Position numbers and translations under genes: made by a program. Of a stretch of 64,000 bases of DNA, positions 25,846 to 39,178 are shown piece after piece; positions within the stretch are counted from its first letter, which is position 1; each line of letters opens with the position of its first letter. The stretch is from Tomocerus qinae. Lineage: Eukaryota; Arthropoda; Collembola; Entomobryomorpha; Tomoceridae. Location: the NCBI GenBank assembly GCA_020055645.1, contig CM034548.1:13640001-13704000 (forward strand), written 5' to 3'. The notes beneath the pieces are model-generated. The model had not been told where the DNA came from and made no database searches. It saw nothing but the letters and a program-made list of their open reading frames with translations.

Positions 25846-28800
25846 TCCGTACTGGAGTTTATTGATAGGTATCCAATATAGACTGTAAAACAAGTTTTTA
25901 AAGTGACAAGATCAATTTTTTGAAAAACATTTGCAGTTAACTTAATGAACTGAAAATTATGAATTATTTATACTAAATAAAAGGTAAGTAGTAAATAGTA
26001 GGCAATTGTGCCTATTGATTTTTTGCCAACTTTACACAACACTATTGACAAATTTATACATTAAGTGGTAATTACTTATAATTTAAGAATGCCTTTAATA
26101 TTGTTTACATATATTTAATTAGATTGTCACGTCTGTTGGTTCTGGCCTCTGGTGCCCTATAAATAGAATATTATTATTGTAAGTGTAATTACTCCTAGAA
26201 GTTAAACATAAATATTGGCAATTTTCACAGAGTCAATTGTGATTTTTTGCAACATTCGCTTAGAGTGCTAATGTAGTTAAGAGCATTATTAATTTAGTTG
26301 AGTGTTTAGCAGAGTTGAGAGTACTTTGGTGTAACAGCTAAGACATTGTGTTTTTATGCATTAAATGTGGTAGGCAGACATAATAGATTCATATATAAAT
26401 TCACACCTCTGCTGTGCTGGTCGCTTCTTAGTAAGCAATATCTGGTAAGCTATTTGCGTGCAAACACGTTGAGTTCGGTCAACAACACACGTCTTCTCAA
26501 ATTCTCTCTTGACTAATAACATGTTGATGTGGCTGTGTCTATTCAATTCTGTGATTTCATCGGTTGAAGATGATTTGATGAGCGAGTAAGCCAAGATGAT
26601 GATTGTGGACTAGAACCGTCATTTCATCTCAAAGGAACTAACAGGATCACACCCTAACATCATATTATGCAAATGAAACGATAGAAATTTGTACACCAAC
26701 TATATGGTTAGCACTAAAAATTAATGATGTTAATAATAATGATAATAATTTCGTGCTTTGCTGTGGCATTGCAATTTGAGAAAGAGAGATGATGATAAAA
26801 GCGCTTTTAGGTCTTAATATGTTACTTGAAGTATAACTAAAAGCCTACAAAATGATGAACACATTCTGCAGTTCTCCTACTATCATGATTATTCTAATGG
26901 ATATGCAATCATTGCTGTGTGTGGTTTCCTTATCGACCTTTCCAATGTGTCTATAGACCTCTTTTAATATTTTGCAGTCTTTTATCATTATGTTTATTAT
27001 GGAATCATTTCTTGCCAAAAGCTCAACACTTCTCTATAATAAATATAAAGAAAAAGTGAGACTATTATCTGACTATTCCTACACTTTTCAAAACTAAATA
27101 CACACATGTAGTCGGAGAAGAGATAAACTAATGCAGATTTGTACCATTTCAGCGATTCTATTGTCATTATGAATTGAGCATGACTTTAAGTAAGTCACAT
27201 TATCATTAATAGCTTCTGAGGGATAATGGACACATGTATTACATTTAGTATTGTACAGGAAGCTATGCATACATTTCCTATACTGTAATATTATATCTAT
27301 ATCTGATTAATTGTACATACTATATTGACTTTTTATGTCTGGCTTTTGAAAGCGGCTAATGTGTCTACACAAAGATTTCAGGTCGTCAGCAGAGCTGCTC
27401 ACTCTAGGCACTTCACGATTTGATACAATAACCGACGCTCTAATGTGAACAAAAATGATCAAACGTAAACATCGAATCTGCACATACACAATACGTACCT
27501 AATAATATATTTAAACCCCTTGTAAATACAAGTCGATGTTCCTTTTTATGTAAACGATTTGCTAATATCAGTTTCAAAATCTCCAAATACGCATAAATTT
27601 TCTAATTTTTGCCATACTATTTTCCATGTGTTAGCAATAAATACAAATCTAACCGTTTAATAACAGTTATTGTATTTAGTCGACTTATTGCAAAACAATT
27701 TCCCCCTTTGCAATTTTATTTTACCAGTGGCATTAATAAAATTTATGTCTAAATCAAGTCACTCAAATGTAGGATACAAATGTAAAATGTCTTTAAATAT
27801 TAATTTTGGTATAAATCTGGCTTTCGCTAAGTTTTTCAAAGAATTATCAAAATAATAGAACTGAACCAATTTGCATAGATTCCAAAATGAGTTTATTTAG
27901 CATTGTGTTAAACTGCCCAATTATGCTCATGTTTTTATCTACTGGCAGAATTGACGAATGGAGGGAATGGTGAATACAAGTACTGTAACTTTAGCCTGGT
28001 TTTTGAAGATGATGAGGTATTTTTACCTACTTTGGTATTATTAAGTGGCAAAACTGTATCAGAATTTAATGTTTATTGTTGTGGGTGCATGGGATAGTTA
28101 TTAGCACTAACTAGGGAGAGTAATATTAAATGTGAAGTGGTATATAAAGGATAAGTAGAATAATGTATGGGATAGTAAGGTAAAATGCAAAACGATGTAA
28201 AGAGGAATGAATAAAAGAAGATAAATATGCAGGTAGAGGGAGAGAATAAAGTAGACATTTAACACAAGGTGTAATGTAATGTAATAACATGGGGTATGAA
28301 GAAGGTATGCATGGCGAGGATAGCGGCAGCGGTAGATCTAGCAAAGGGCCAAAAGAAAGAGCGGCGACGGCGATTGTAGATTTGCTGTGTGAAGATAACT
28401 AGCGTAAGCATCATCAAGCATCAGCCTCCTTTTTAATCCCTTTGAAAATGAAGTCATTTTCGCCACCCACAAGAAAATTTGATCTTGCCAGCAGGCAAAC
28501 CACACAAATTTTAAAACATTTTCCCTCGAGGCGCCCATTGTTCTTGCTAGTTTTTTATTGCAATCTACAAAGACTTATAACTCAAACTCCAAGTAAAATC
28601 AAGTCAAGTCTACTCACGTATAGATAAACTAGACTCTCTGTCCAATTTAACAAGTTTAGCTCGAGAGGATCTGGCTAAATCTCAAATTATGTATACTATA
28701 CATCTATGTACTTACATCCCAACTCAATTTCTACATCTACTTATCTCTTCAGAACACCTCAAACACCTATTCTACACATCTCCATCTACATTCAAAAGCA

Positions 28801-31800
28801 ATACTCCTTTCTCCTCAATATTTAATTCCCATTTTGGGATCTTTCTAACCAATATTACATTTATTACCAGATATCGATACTTGCATCGTCCCTATCATAA
28901 AATGCAGATGAGGAATGGCTAAATCAGACCAGTTTCATACAATTGCTTTTACGTGGTTCACAACGTGAATCATTAACATTTTATTTTTCAAACGTCAATC
29001 TATTTCCTTCCTACTAGCGCCAAAAGCATGACAGAAATTTCAATCACTTTTTCGAATGTATATCATCTCACTCACAATGGCCTTATTTTCTTCACGTTGT
29101 TTTGCAGAAGGCAAGCACTTACTTCGCATAGAACGCTGACACTATTCTCAGATATTACAAATGGCACAAACTTAGTTTAATGGTAAGTATATATTTATAT
29201 GCAAGATTAGTAGCGAAATTTTTGAGATAACATTCAAAAAGTAGAAAAACAAAGGACAATTATGCTAGGTTTATTAGCATTTTTTCACCACATAACTAAT
29301 CTCTCCATAATACAAAGATACAAAGCATTCATGATTCAAGCAAATGAAAGTATTTCTATGAAAGGTAAAGTTTTAAAATGGTTTTGGCCATAAGGGAATA
29401 ACCCTTCAAAAAAGTGATGGAAATGGCAAATTATAAACTGCACACATTATTATTGTACCGACAAATTGCTTTTAGAATTAGGTACGCATGAAAAAGGCAG
29501 ACACTTGGCATTTTTCCTACATCTTCTGCTTGGCACAAAGTGGTCTGATTGTGATTCACTGGTGTGTGGGGGGACTAACAAGGAAAGGAGCTACATGGGT
29601 AGAAGCAGAAGAGATCCGATAGTCCGTGTGGCAAAGAACAGGCATTATAGTAGACAATAGAGTCTCAACATAGCAAGCATAATGGTCTTATTTCTTCCGA
29701 ATTGCATATTACCTAATATTATGCCACAAGTTTATGATTGATCGTGATTGGAATTTTCTAGGATAGGTAGAAGCAGTACCGGTGGGCTTTTCTGATGCTT
29801 ATGTTACGGCCGTTGAGTAATTGACTTAACCTGCCTACTAGCCTACTCATGGTGATCTTACGGACAAGTATCTATATGCAATAGCAGCAACTCCACTATT
29901 TCTAGTCAGTAAAAGATCTGTCTCTATTAACTTGTGCATTTGAACAGAAGAGACGCTTCCAAGGCTGCATAACAGATGCATGCAGGGTTACCAAGAAGTT
30001 TCTAACAAGTCCGCCATTGGGTTCAGTTCATGATGACATGCAATTCAGTATTAGCAGAGTTTTCACCTTTTCTGGGCTTTTCGAGAAAAATACATTTCTG
30101 AGTATTGGTTTTATATCTACGTTGTTCAGTTCAGCAATGTTTAAGTCAATTGTTCAGTCGATTAAACTCGTCTAACGAGAATGAATATTTTATAGATCTG
30201 ACATCCTATTCAAAAATAACAAATGAAATCAAAACTGGTAAAAGTGAATTTATACAATGTCTGTGTGTTAGAATTGTATAGCCTTAATAATATTTCAATT
30301 TTAGGTTCATTAGACTACTCATTAGTTTAGGTACTATTATTACACACACTACAATTTCTTACTCTTTAAATGTCTTCAGAGCTGCCTGCCTTTAAAAAAA
30401 CCAATGAAAAACTCTTAAATAAAACTTAATTCAATTCTATCTCTTGTCTTATACAAATTACCTATGTAAGATAGTCAAAATTGACACAAGCATAATGCAA
30501 AAATATAAATAAATTAACGATGTTTCTAACAAAAGATAATAAATCATAATCAATATATAAATTTTATTTGCCACAAATTCATATTTTCAAAAAATATTTT
30601 TGATAGCTACAAATATTATATGTCACAAAATCAAAAACTACAATAAGAAGTACAATAAATCAAGTTAGTTTATATATGAATCTTTTCCCATTTACCAACT
30701 AAGGTTATTATGATCAGTTATTATGATTATGATAATTATGATTATGATTACATGACATTCATACAATAGTATAAAATCAATGTCTCCTTCCATAATTTTA
30801 TCTTTGTCCATTTAGTCCTTTTTATCTTCCATTTAGTCGTCAGAATCCGGTGAACTCAACTGCAAGTCCTATAAATCAATTTAGATTATATATAGGAGTA
30901 TCGTAACATTTTTTCAAAATGTCAATACCAATAGAAATACATATATTATAATATGGAGAAAGTGATAGAGAAAACTTGTATGAAGGCTTACTTTAAAGAC
31001 TATTTTCGTCAATTGTCCAACTGCCTGAATCCCGTATAGTGAACAGGTTAAAAGTTCCAAACTAGTCATTTGATTAATCATTCTCTGCACAGATGTAGTC
31101 GATAACTATTAAATAGTAAAGATGTCAAGACGATACACATTTTTGACTTGAAGTTAAGAATAAATCAAAGGATGTAAAACATATAAGTTTAATTTAAATT
31201 TAAAGTTTAATTTATTTCTATTTAAGGCTGGTTCTACGGATTTCCATTACGTTTCGCAAAATCCTCCTACCTCCACTACCACAAGGCGTACGAACACAAC
31301 TTTGAAATTGAAAATTCTTCGACTTATTATCTAGTGAACCTAGTCCTTAGAATTTTTTTAAATGGAAATGAAATAGTATTTTTTGATTTTAAAAAATAAA
31401 AAGTTGAGCCATTTTCGGCAAAAGTTAATACGTGCAAAAGAGCCTGTGAGGCAGATACATTAAACCTGTAGTCGTTACTAATGGCGTGAGAAAAGTAACC
31501 CTTAAGTTCACTAGATATTTTTCTCCTCTTTCTTTTTGGTATCTTTACAAAATCCCCAAAAGTAACCCCAAAAGGTCAAATCACGATTTTCAGATATTAA
31601 ATGAGGGGATGCTATCATTGAGTACGATGTCACTCTATTACCAACAGCAAATAGGAAAACCTGAAATGAAAAGTTTTGCGGCTGATTTGTGATTGCGCTT
31701 GCCAGTAATAATACCCAAAATGTTACAATATGCTTATAGCATAATGTGTACGTAATAAAATAACGAGCATAATGTTTTTGTAACATGGTGGTTTTAAATA

Positions 31801-32011
31801 TTTCCAATATTCTGTGGTATAAAACATTGATTCATTTTATGACACGGAACAAAACAGTTAGAAATATACAATACACTACTTACTCTAACATGAAATTATG
31901 GGGAGTTCATGTTTTATGTTGCTCTACGGCGCGAGAGTGGGCAGTATTTACTAAAAGGGGAAAACCCTTGTGTCCAGCCTTAATCTTTTGAAGGCCGTTG
32001 TAGGAATAAAC
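25846..32011. other. Gene-free stretch downstream of the F-box gene
   Basis: No supported gene. Around 28290-28560 the sequence is less AT-rich (GCGGCAGCGG near 28323) and open in several frames on both strands, but it carries no domain I recognise. The GATTAT microsatellite lies at 30718. Confidence 0.5.
30718..30750. repeat. Degenerate GATTAT microsatellite
   Basis: Repeats of ATTATG/GATTAT with one interruption over about 33 bp. Confidence 0.7.
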
Positions 32012-32050
32012 TTTATTTAAAATGTGTTTAATCAATAGTTTTCATTTATT
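32012..32050 (-). terminator. Polyadenylation signals of the F-box gene
   Basis: Two AATAAA hexamers read on the minus strand at 32050-32045 and 32017-32012. They lie about 77 and 110 bases past the stop codon, a normal distance for a short 3' UTR. Their place right after the coding end supports the end of the gene model. Confidence 0.5.
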
Positions 32051-32126
32051 AAATGATAATTGACTTCATAAATTGGTAATAGTTTTGATGAATATTTCAC
32101 CGTGTCTATTAGTCAACTTCTTTTGT

Positions 32127-34268
32127 CTAGCATAAAATCTGAAAATTTTTAAAATAATTAAAAATTACCCATTTGTTTCCCGAAACATCCAAGTTTTTCA
32201 AAGTGGCAAATTTCATTGGGAATATATCCCCGTCGTTAAGATTTAGGCGGCTAATGATTAATGTCTTCAAACCTGTAATATAAAAGCAGAAAAATTAAAA
32301 AGACAAAGTGAACCGTATATTATTAGACATAGACATATTATTTTAATTTGTCAATAATTGTAAGTTTTTTTTAGAGAAGTTTAAGTTAAAAATGTTTTAA
32401 GAATGGGAAGCAATTCTAAATTTTTGTGAGAAAAATCAGAACATTACTGTTTTAATTAATTTTATAATACCTTTCAAATTACATAAGTCCTTGATCCAAA
32501 ACCTATTTCCGGAAAGTCCTTCGCAATCCACAACTTCCAAAGTAGTCAAAAATTCACATTTAGTCAGGCAACTGAAATGTAGTCGATTATAATTGAACGT
32601 AGAATTGGGGCTGAAATGGAGTCCTTCCAATTTGAGCTTCTGAACAGTTGGAGGAAGATTTTGTAAAAGAGCTTCACATTGTGCAATGTCAAATGTTCGC
32701 CCGTTGCCTGATCGTCGCGGAATTACAAGTGAAAAGTCCAGCAAACCAGTTGATGATAAAAATTGGAAAGGTGATACGGAATTTTCGCTTTCAATTTTGT
32801 GAGCTTTAATATGAAGTTTTTTCAGATGTCTTGAGTGTTTACAGTTGATAATGGAAAGAATACCATCGTCAAGACTTCCTTCGACGGACAGAGTAATACT
32901 TTCTAAAGGTGGCTGATTTTTTAAAAACGCCTTAAAGAAGGTGTCGTTATAGTAACCCACTTTAACAACAGTCTCAAGTCGCTTCAGTTTTGAACATAAG
33001 AACTGACCCATTCGCATCTTATGCCAAAGTGGGGCATATAAAATTGTCAAAGATTCCAAAGTCGAGCAGTTATTCCTAATCAACGAATAAAGTTTTGTAG
33101 CCGTGTTATTTGCAATGTCAGGCAGCTCTTCAATTGTCAAATTTTTTAGCCAGAACAAATTTGTTTCAAAAAAACGCATGTTATGCTTCAAGAAAGGGGT
33201 TGACAATTTGATTTGATTGGCTGAATTGCCCTGAAGAATTTTGAAATCCGTAACGTTCTTCAATATTCCTTTCCTTAATAGGCTTTCACCCCAAAACTCA
33301 ATTCGAGCCAAAAGGACAAAATCTATTTCCACCTTTGTCAGCTGTGGCATTTCCGTTATTAAACCAAAAATTACATTACCCAAACAGTTGTTTCTGGGAA
33401 TTCCCATCCCTCCTTTCCAGTAACATTTTAATTGCTTCACATCCGCTTTCAAAATTATAGGAAAATAAGCTGCCATTAACTCCTGTTGTTTCGCATCCCA
33501 AAGCGTAATGCTCAAACTTTTCCACTTTGGAAATTGTTTCAAAAATCCCAGAAAACGGTGGTCTTTAATAGCGTCGTCTGTCATATGAATGGTCATTTGA
33601 TTTTTGAATGACCGCGTGTCACAAATTTGATTGTAGAAGAGACGATTCGTCATACGAAGTTTTAAAAAGTCTTGATAATCTAAATATTGGGACAACTTTC
33701 TCCAAATCTGCAAACAGGAAAAAATAACTTGATAATATTAACAAAACATATGACCTTAGTATATTAAATTACTACATCTAGTACAGCAAGATTGGTTCAC
33801 ACTTGAAGCTATACCGACTACCGCATATATATTCAAAAATCATGATTATCTTAAAGTATTATCTGATTCTAAACATCACGGTTTATGAGTCATGAATTTT
33901 TTAGTCAGAAAATGCCTAAAGGTGACCCCTAATAAAAGACACTTTGTAAATAATCTGTAATAACCTCTCCGAATGGTCAAAGAGAACTGAACGTATTAAT
34001 AATAGGGATACTAGGAATAATGGTGAATGGGGATACTAGTCAAAGTTGCCCTTCTACAAAAATCTGGACGTTTAATAAACTTCAAAATGTTTAACATAAA
34101 CTCATGTTCCTTGTTATTCAGTTTCAAATGGTATTGTATCTTAAATTATAGTTACTAAGCTGTTAATCCAACTCTTACCAGAGAATTTCCAAATACTGCT
34201 TTAATTGGATCCCATTCCTCATCTTTTAATTCTGTACTTTGAAACGATGAAGTCGACGCCGAATCCAT
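32127..34268 (-). CDS. F-box/leucine-rich-repeat protein, 490 aa, three coding exons
   Basis: Predicted substrate-recognition subunit of an SCF (Skp1-Cullin-F-box) ubiquitin ligase; the target is unknown. Coding exons on the minus strand are 34268-34179 (30 codons), 33707-32471 and 32272-32127. Intron 1 (33708-34178) has donor CTG|GTAAGA and acceptor TTTGCAG|ATT, phase 0. Intron 2 (32273-32470) has donor AAAG|GTATTA and acceptor ATTACAG|GTT, phase 1. The joined frame is fully open to TAG at 32129-32127. ATG 34268 is chosen because an in-frame TGA lies upstream with no ATG between. The F-box spans about residues 19-62 and is cut by intron 1 after residue 30; the core reads IWRKLSQYLDYQDFLKLR. 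Leucine-rich-repeat-like strands follow at about 92-99, 151-160, 217-225, 247-256, 271-280, 298-307, 325-335, 385-395, 417-428, 444-454 and 467-475; the last is the most canonical (LKNLDVSGN). The 13 C-terminal residues are less certain, because GTAATT at 32168 could be a donor to an unseen exon. Intact frame and good splice sites argue for a functional gene. The F-box call is by pattern recognition. Confidence 0.85.
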
Positions 34269-34377
34269 GACTCCGAATCGATGATTTGTGAGTCCGAACG
34301 AGTGAAAATGTAGAATAATTGATGGATGGTCAGTTTTGGATGACGGGCAACATCAGTGTGTGATTTCCAACTAACAA
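34269..34377 (-). other. 5' UTR part of the F-box gene's second exon
   Basis: This stretch lies directly before the start codon on the minus strand. Its upstream border is a good acceptor: a pyrimidine-rich tract (TTGTTTTACTTACCGTTTAG) ends at 34378. A TGA in frame with the main ATG lies inside it, so translation of the main frame cannot start earlier. It also holds a short out-of-frame upstream ORF (34353-34330, seven codons plus stop). Confidence 0.55.
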
Positions 34378-34558
34378 CTAAACGGTAAGTAAAACAAGTA
34401 AGTTATCAGTGTTTATTATTTTATTATACGGCACATAAATACAAGAGATGAAAACGAAAGCCAGCCACCATCATTTTTAGCCTGCTATTTACTACTTTTT
34501 TTATTAATATTCATATAAAAACTGATAAAAAATACAAAATACTCCTGCTAAAACTTAC

Positions 34559-34760
34559 CAGGAGATGAATGGCATCAAACCACGACCCTAAAATTAACCC
34601 CCATCAATGTTTGAATCCAAGGTGATTTACGAAGGACTACTGGAGTCGAGACTGGAGCAGTACACACAACACACAACACTAACACAACATTCCACGCACT
34701 GCACTCCAACAAGCTAGCATCAGGATTAATCAGGAAGCCAGGACACGGAATACACCGATG
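34559..34760 (-). other. Putative noncoding first exon of the F-box gene
   Basis: On the minus strand a near-perfect donor, CCTG|GTAAGTTT, ends this exon at 34559 and pairs with the acceptor at 34378 to give a 181-bp intron. The exon contains two tiny overlapping upstream ORFs. One is 34604-34575, nine codons plus stop. The other starts at 34575, crosses the splice and stops in the next exon. The 5' end is not visible; 34760 is a guess from a TATA-like stretch upstream. Inference from splice signals only. Confidence 0.45.
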
Positions 34761-34830
34761 CGCGATCCTTCCTCCATAGGCTATACTTATACTTTCTTCT
34801 GCACAAGAGCAGTGTGTTGTGTGTTGTAGA
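34761..34830 (-). promoter_or_regulatory. Possible core promoter region of the F-box gene
   Basis: A TATAAG hexamer reads on the minus strand at 34791-34786, about 30 bp before the assumed transcription start. No convincing initiator (TCAGT type) sits at the right distance, so this rests on the TATA-like word and its position before the noncoding exon. A GTGTTGTG-rich stretch at 34811-34827 is nearly the reverse complement of one at 34664-34680, inside the putative first exon. Confidence 0.2.
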
Positions 34831-37800
34831 ATGCAGTTGTATTAAAATTTTGGATCCGACATATGAACCTACTTTTCTGTTTCAAATTTCAAAATAGCTA
34901 AATTTGTAATTTTATGTAATTTTAATGCTGTTGAAAATGACCGGTCTGTGAATGAATTTCGGGACAATGAACAATCGCTAGAGATTCACATTTTTCAAGC
35001 ACTTTGTGCTAGGTTTTCTGCTTGTCTCACAAGCACAATAAATAACAAAGCTAATTGTACAGACCTTATGTCTCACGTACCATTAAATACTTACATATGC
35101 AGGCTTTTATTCGTCAAGTTATTTTTTTTATTTCATTGTATACGTATATTAATTACCAATAGTCAATTTGAACAATTAAGCCACTCCAATTTCCCACGGG
35201 AGAGGGCTATTAGATTGTCACTGAAATTGTTTTACTGACAATTAATTAGTGCAATTTAGCACAATTCAGATTTAATGTCGTCTTAGAGTTGAGATAATAC
35301 ATTATTGTAATAAATAAAATAAATAAATAGCTCAAGATATCAGTCAAGACTAAGACGAATTGAATAGATAATAACATACAACATAACATAATATAAAGCA
35401 TAAATTCTATTTATATACTTATGTGATTGAATATGTGTTTGTTTGTTTGTTCATTTGTAAATTGTGTAAATTAAATTGGAACATTCGAAGAAAAATTAAT
35501 ACAACATTTCAATGTACGTTTTTCCTAAATTGTCAATAATAAAATATACGAAATGATATGTACTCTAAAAGTTAGGTAGTGAAATTGAGATTATTAGCCC
35601 ACTTCAATTTTAAAAAATGTTAGAATGTATCATGTTTACGTTTCTTTAGATTCTAAGGTCCTATGCAAGCGAAAAGCATATCGCATTTGATAAGCAATGT
35701 AGATAGTATAAGTTTCAAACGATAATTGGATATGATTCAAGGATTCATATTACTGATTTAAGGTTTGTTTTAATAACATATAATCGTCCAAATATATGTA
35801 TTTGACTTTGGCCCTCCTAATTGGCTATGGACAATGCATTGTATTCATTATGCATTTTCGGAATCCAAGTTTGACCTTAAGATATTTCTCCACCATTAAA
35901 AGTTACTACTTGCCTAAACTAAACCTTAGCCTTTTTATTATTGCAGTGAGGCATTCTCCTCATGGAACCCAGCAATTAATATGAAATTTATTTTTACGCA
36001 GTATTTCGTCTCTCCTATTCTTGAAGAATTATCAAGCATTCATTTCTGCATCGATGAATTTGTAGTGGAATATCTTAATAATGCATAGCTAAAAGAAAAA
36101 AAATAGTAAAGACAAACATTTTTATAATGTGTATATTACTTGCAATGCTTCTGTTCATTCTACGTGAATATTTCGATTTATTATTAGTTTTGTGAATGAA
36201 TTGTCTTTATAGATACAACCTTTTGGTTCTGGTTTTATTTATTATTATGATTTTCAGTTGTATTCACAAAATAGAGCACTTAGAGTTCATAGAATGCGTA
36301 TAAAAAAAAGAGTTCACTAGAACAGGGAAAGGATGAGGCCTTAGTAGATCATTTTTCAAAGCCAGATCAGAAACATTCAGGCTCAGATATATTTTGCTTT
36401 GGTATAAAAAGCAGTTTCAATCTCCAAAATTCGAAGTTTCTTAATTGGGACGTTAATAATTATTTAATCATTCATTAACAAAGAATTATAATGTTAAAGT
36501 TATAATAAAGCGAGAATTATTTTTTTCCGTTGTTCTAAGCTTTCAATTTTATAGAATGTAAAATGAGAATGTCTTTGAGAAAATCGACATCAAGATGTGT
36601 GCCTTTGGATGGTATTTATAGTTGTAGTCTGTAGTGGTGATATCAAGCTTACACGCGGTATGAAAAGCAGATAGCAGATATCAGATAAGAGATATGATTG
36701 TATGGTCGCAAAGGGAATAGAGTATAACAAGTTGATTTAGTTACAATATAAATAGTTAAGCAGTCAATTCCGTTTAGTTGAATCCGGCTGTTTAAAAACA
36801 TAAATTCAGTTATTTTCATAGGATGGGTCTAATTTCCGATTCTTTTCAGAGAAATAGTTGACTGCTTGAGCACAGCAGGAGGGATGGGAAAAAGCCTCGG
36901 AATTAAGATGTCATTATTTTGTGAGGGCCCTGCATGCCAAATCAAAGCGTAACCAAGGGGAGACGAGTTTATTTCAATTGAAATCACTTCTTCACCGTAT
37001 GTCTACTTGTCTACCTCGCTTGTCGAGTTACTTTCCTTATAATCATGTACTGTTGTTGTAGAGTCAGTCAGATCTATCTTCTCTTTTTCACCTGAGAACT
37101 CAATGCTACTCACATCAAATGACGCTGTCTTACACTTTTTGTTCAAGCACACTGCTGCACTTCTATAAATGTTACACTAACTATACCAAATCTGTTCCTG
37201 TTTCTAAATAGATTCTCTTCCTTGCAGAGAGATATTTATTGTGAGCTATTTACGAATACAGAAGTACACACGAAATCTCACAATTGGTAACATAATGCAG
37301 CAGAAGAACAATCAATTGTAGACAGCAAAAGACCTATTCATATTTTACGTACAGAAACACAGCTTCCTAAACTAGCCAACTACTCCCTACTTACTAATAA
37401 TATCCTATATCTATGGTTTATGAAAGCAGAATAATAAATATAGTACTTGTTATACCGTAAGATGAGAACCATGCTTATTAGATTAAATTGCACTGCCTCT
37501 CCCTTCCTACCCAAATGATACTAAATCCATTACACTCACTAAATACAATCTATGTAAAACATTCTCATATCTTATCTACCAATATCTCTTACTTATTTAT
37601 AAATGTGTCATTGGGCTCAAAATAGTTAATACTACTGTATAAGTTCTATCAAGTTAAGGGTCCAAAGACCCGAAAAAAGAATAATTGTTTAAATATCAAT
37701 AATAACTTTTTCGCTGTATCATTTATACGCAAATGAAATGATTTTTATCTTGGGGAGACCGAAAAAGTCTCTTTCAAATAGAATATCATATGTATTTAGA

Positions 37801-39142
37801 ATATAATATGAATGTGTTCAAAAGTATGTACAAATGCTCTATTATAAATTATAAGTAAAAGATGTAAACCTAAAGCGAATACTTATTGCAAAAGTAATAA
37901 TTCTGTTATCAACTCCGAGGAAGTAATTTTCTTAAGGACAAATGAGAAAATGAGGTATTTTGATGTGAACATACATTAGGTATATGTACATAGCATTACT
38001 TTATAATATTTATTATTTAATCATTCTTATATTATTTTGTTGTGATGAGTGATGATGCACCGTCAAAGAATTATTAGTCTTAAATTATTTATAAACACTT
38101 ATTGGTGTACAAAGGGAACATTGGTGCATCACCTTCCACTCTATACTTTTAGGATTCTGCGAATTCACTTTGATCTAATGAAATAGTATCTGTCATTGTT
38201 ATTTCAGTTTAGCTGTAAAATGCATTGAATACATGTGTAGGGGTACGAACTGATTAGTTTCTTATCTGCTTCTTGTGTACAATACTTTCATTCTCACAGA
38301 TAGACAAATAAGAATCCTTTCAATTGTTGTAAAATACAATAATGTGTAGCTAATCGTATACATATTGCTCCACAAAAATCAAAGCTTAAACGAGCCTGTC
38401 TATAATACTAATGCTCTCTACTGTAACGTAGTACAATATGTCTTCATTTTTCTTAGAACGTTCTTGATAGTTTGTCTCAAGCATTCACAATACAATGACA
38501 GCACATCACTTAATTTATATGGTCTAAACATCTTATTTCGTGCGTTGTTAGACTTAGACTACAGAAGAGATCAAACACATTTAAAATACCACGCACTCTA
38601 ATCTACCAAGTTAAAAACAACACAACATGTAAGTTCGGGGCAACAATAGTAACAAGCCACAAAGCAATGAAAAAACTCTACTTATTGTACACAAAATGGT
38701 CAGAGTTTGAGATGAGATACCTATATAAGTAGATAAATATAAGTAATTATCATAAGCTTAGGTAGTCATATAGCAGGGCTCTAGAGTAAAAACTTAACAA
38801 TGTGTCCAATACACGTAATAAGTCGAATAAGTTACGTACGTCAATCGTAATATGTTTGTCAGTGCATATCAGGTAAGAAAAACAATGGAAAACGACATAA
38901 AATTCTTCACACTGGAGGAGAAATGAATTCTTCAATTTCACTTTCTAGTTACGTACACCGTAAATCTTATAATAGTTGCCATTTAAACATTTAAGGTAGA
39001 TTCCCTACTTTTTGGCCCACATTGATTTACAGGTTCACTAAGTTTATCTGATTCGCACAGATAAAATCAGTGTCCAATGTTTTCACTAACTAATCCTTAA
39101 TTAAATATTCGTAGACTTCCTTCGTGCTCTAATGTAGTAGGC

Positions 39143-39178
39143 CATAAAAATTTACATAAAAATTTACATAAAAATTTA
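39143..39178. repeat. Perfect triplicate of a 12-mer
   Basis: CATAAAAATTTA is repeated exactly three times in tandem. Likely replication slippage. Confidence 0.9.

Noticed and set aside
34384..34392. CGGTAAGT, a strong-looking plus-strand donor next to the F-box gene
   Set aside because: It is the complement of the pyrimidine tract of the minus-strand acceptor at 34378, and no plus-strand exons follow.
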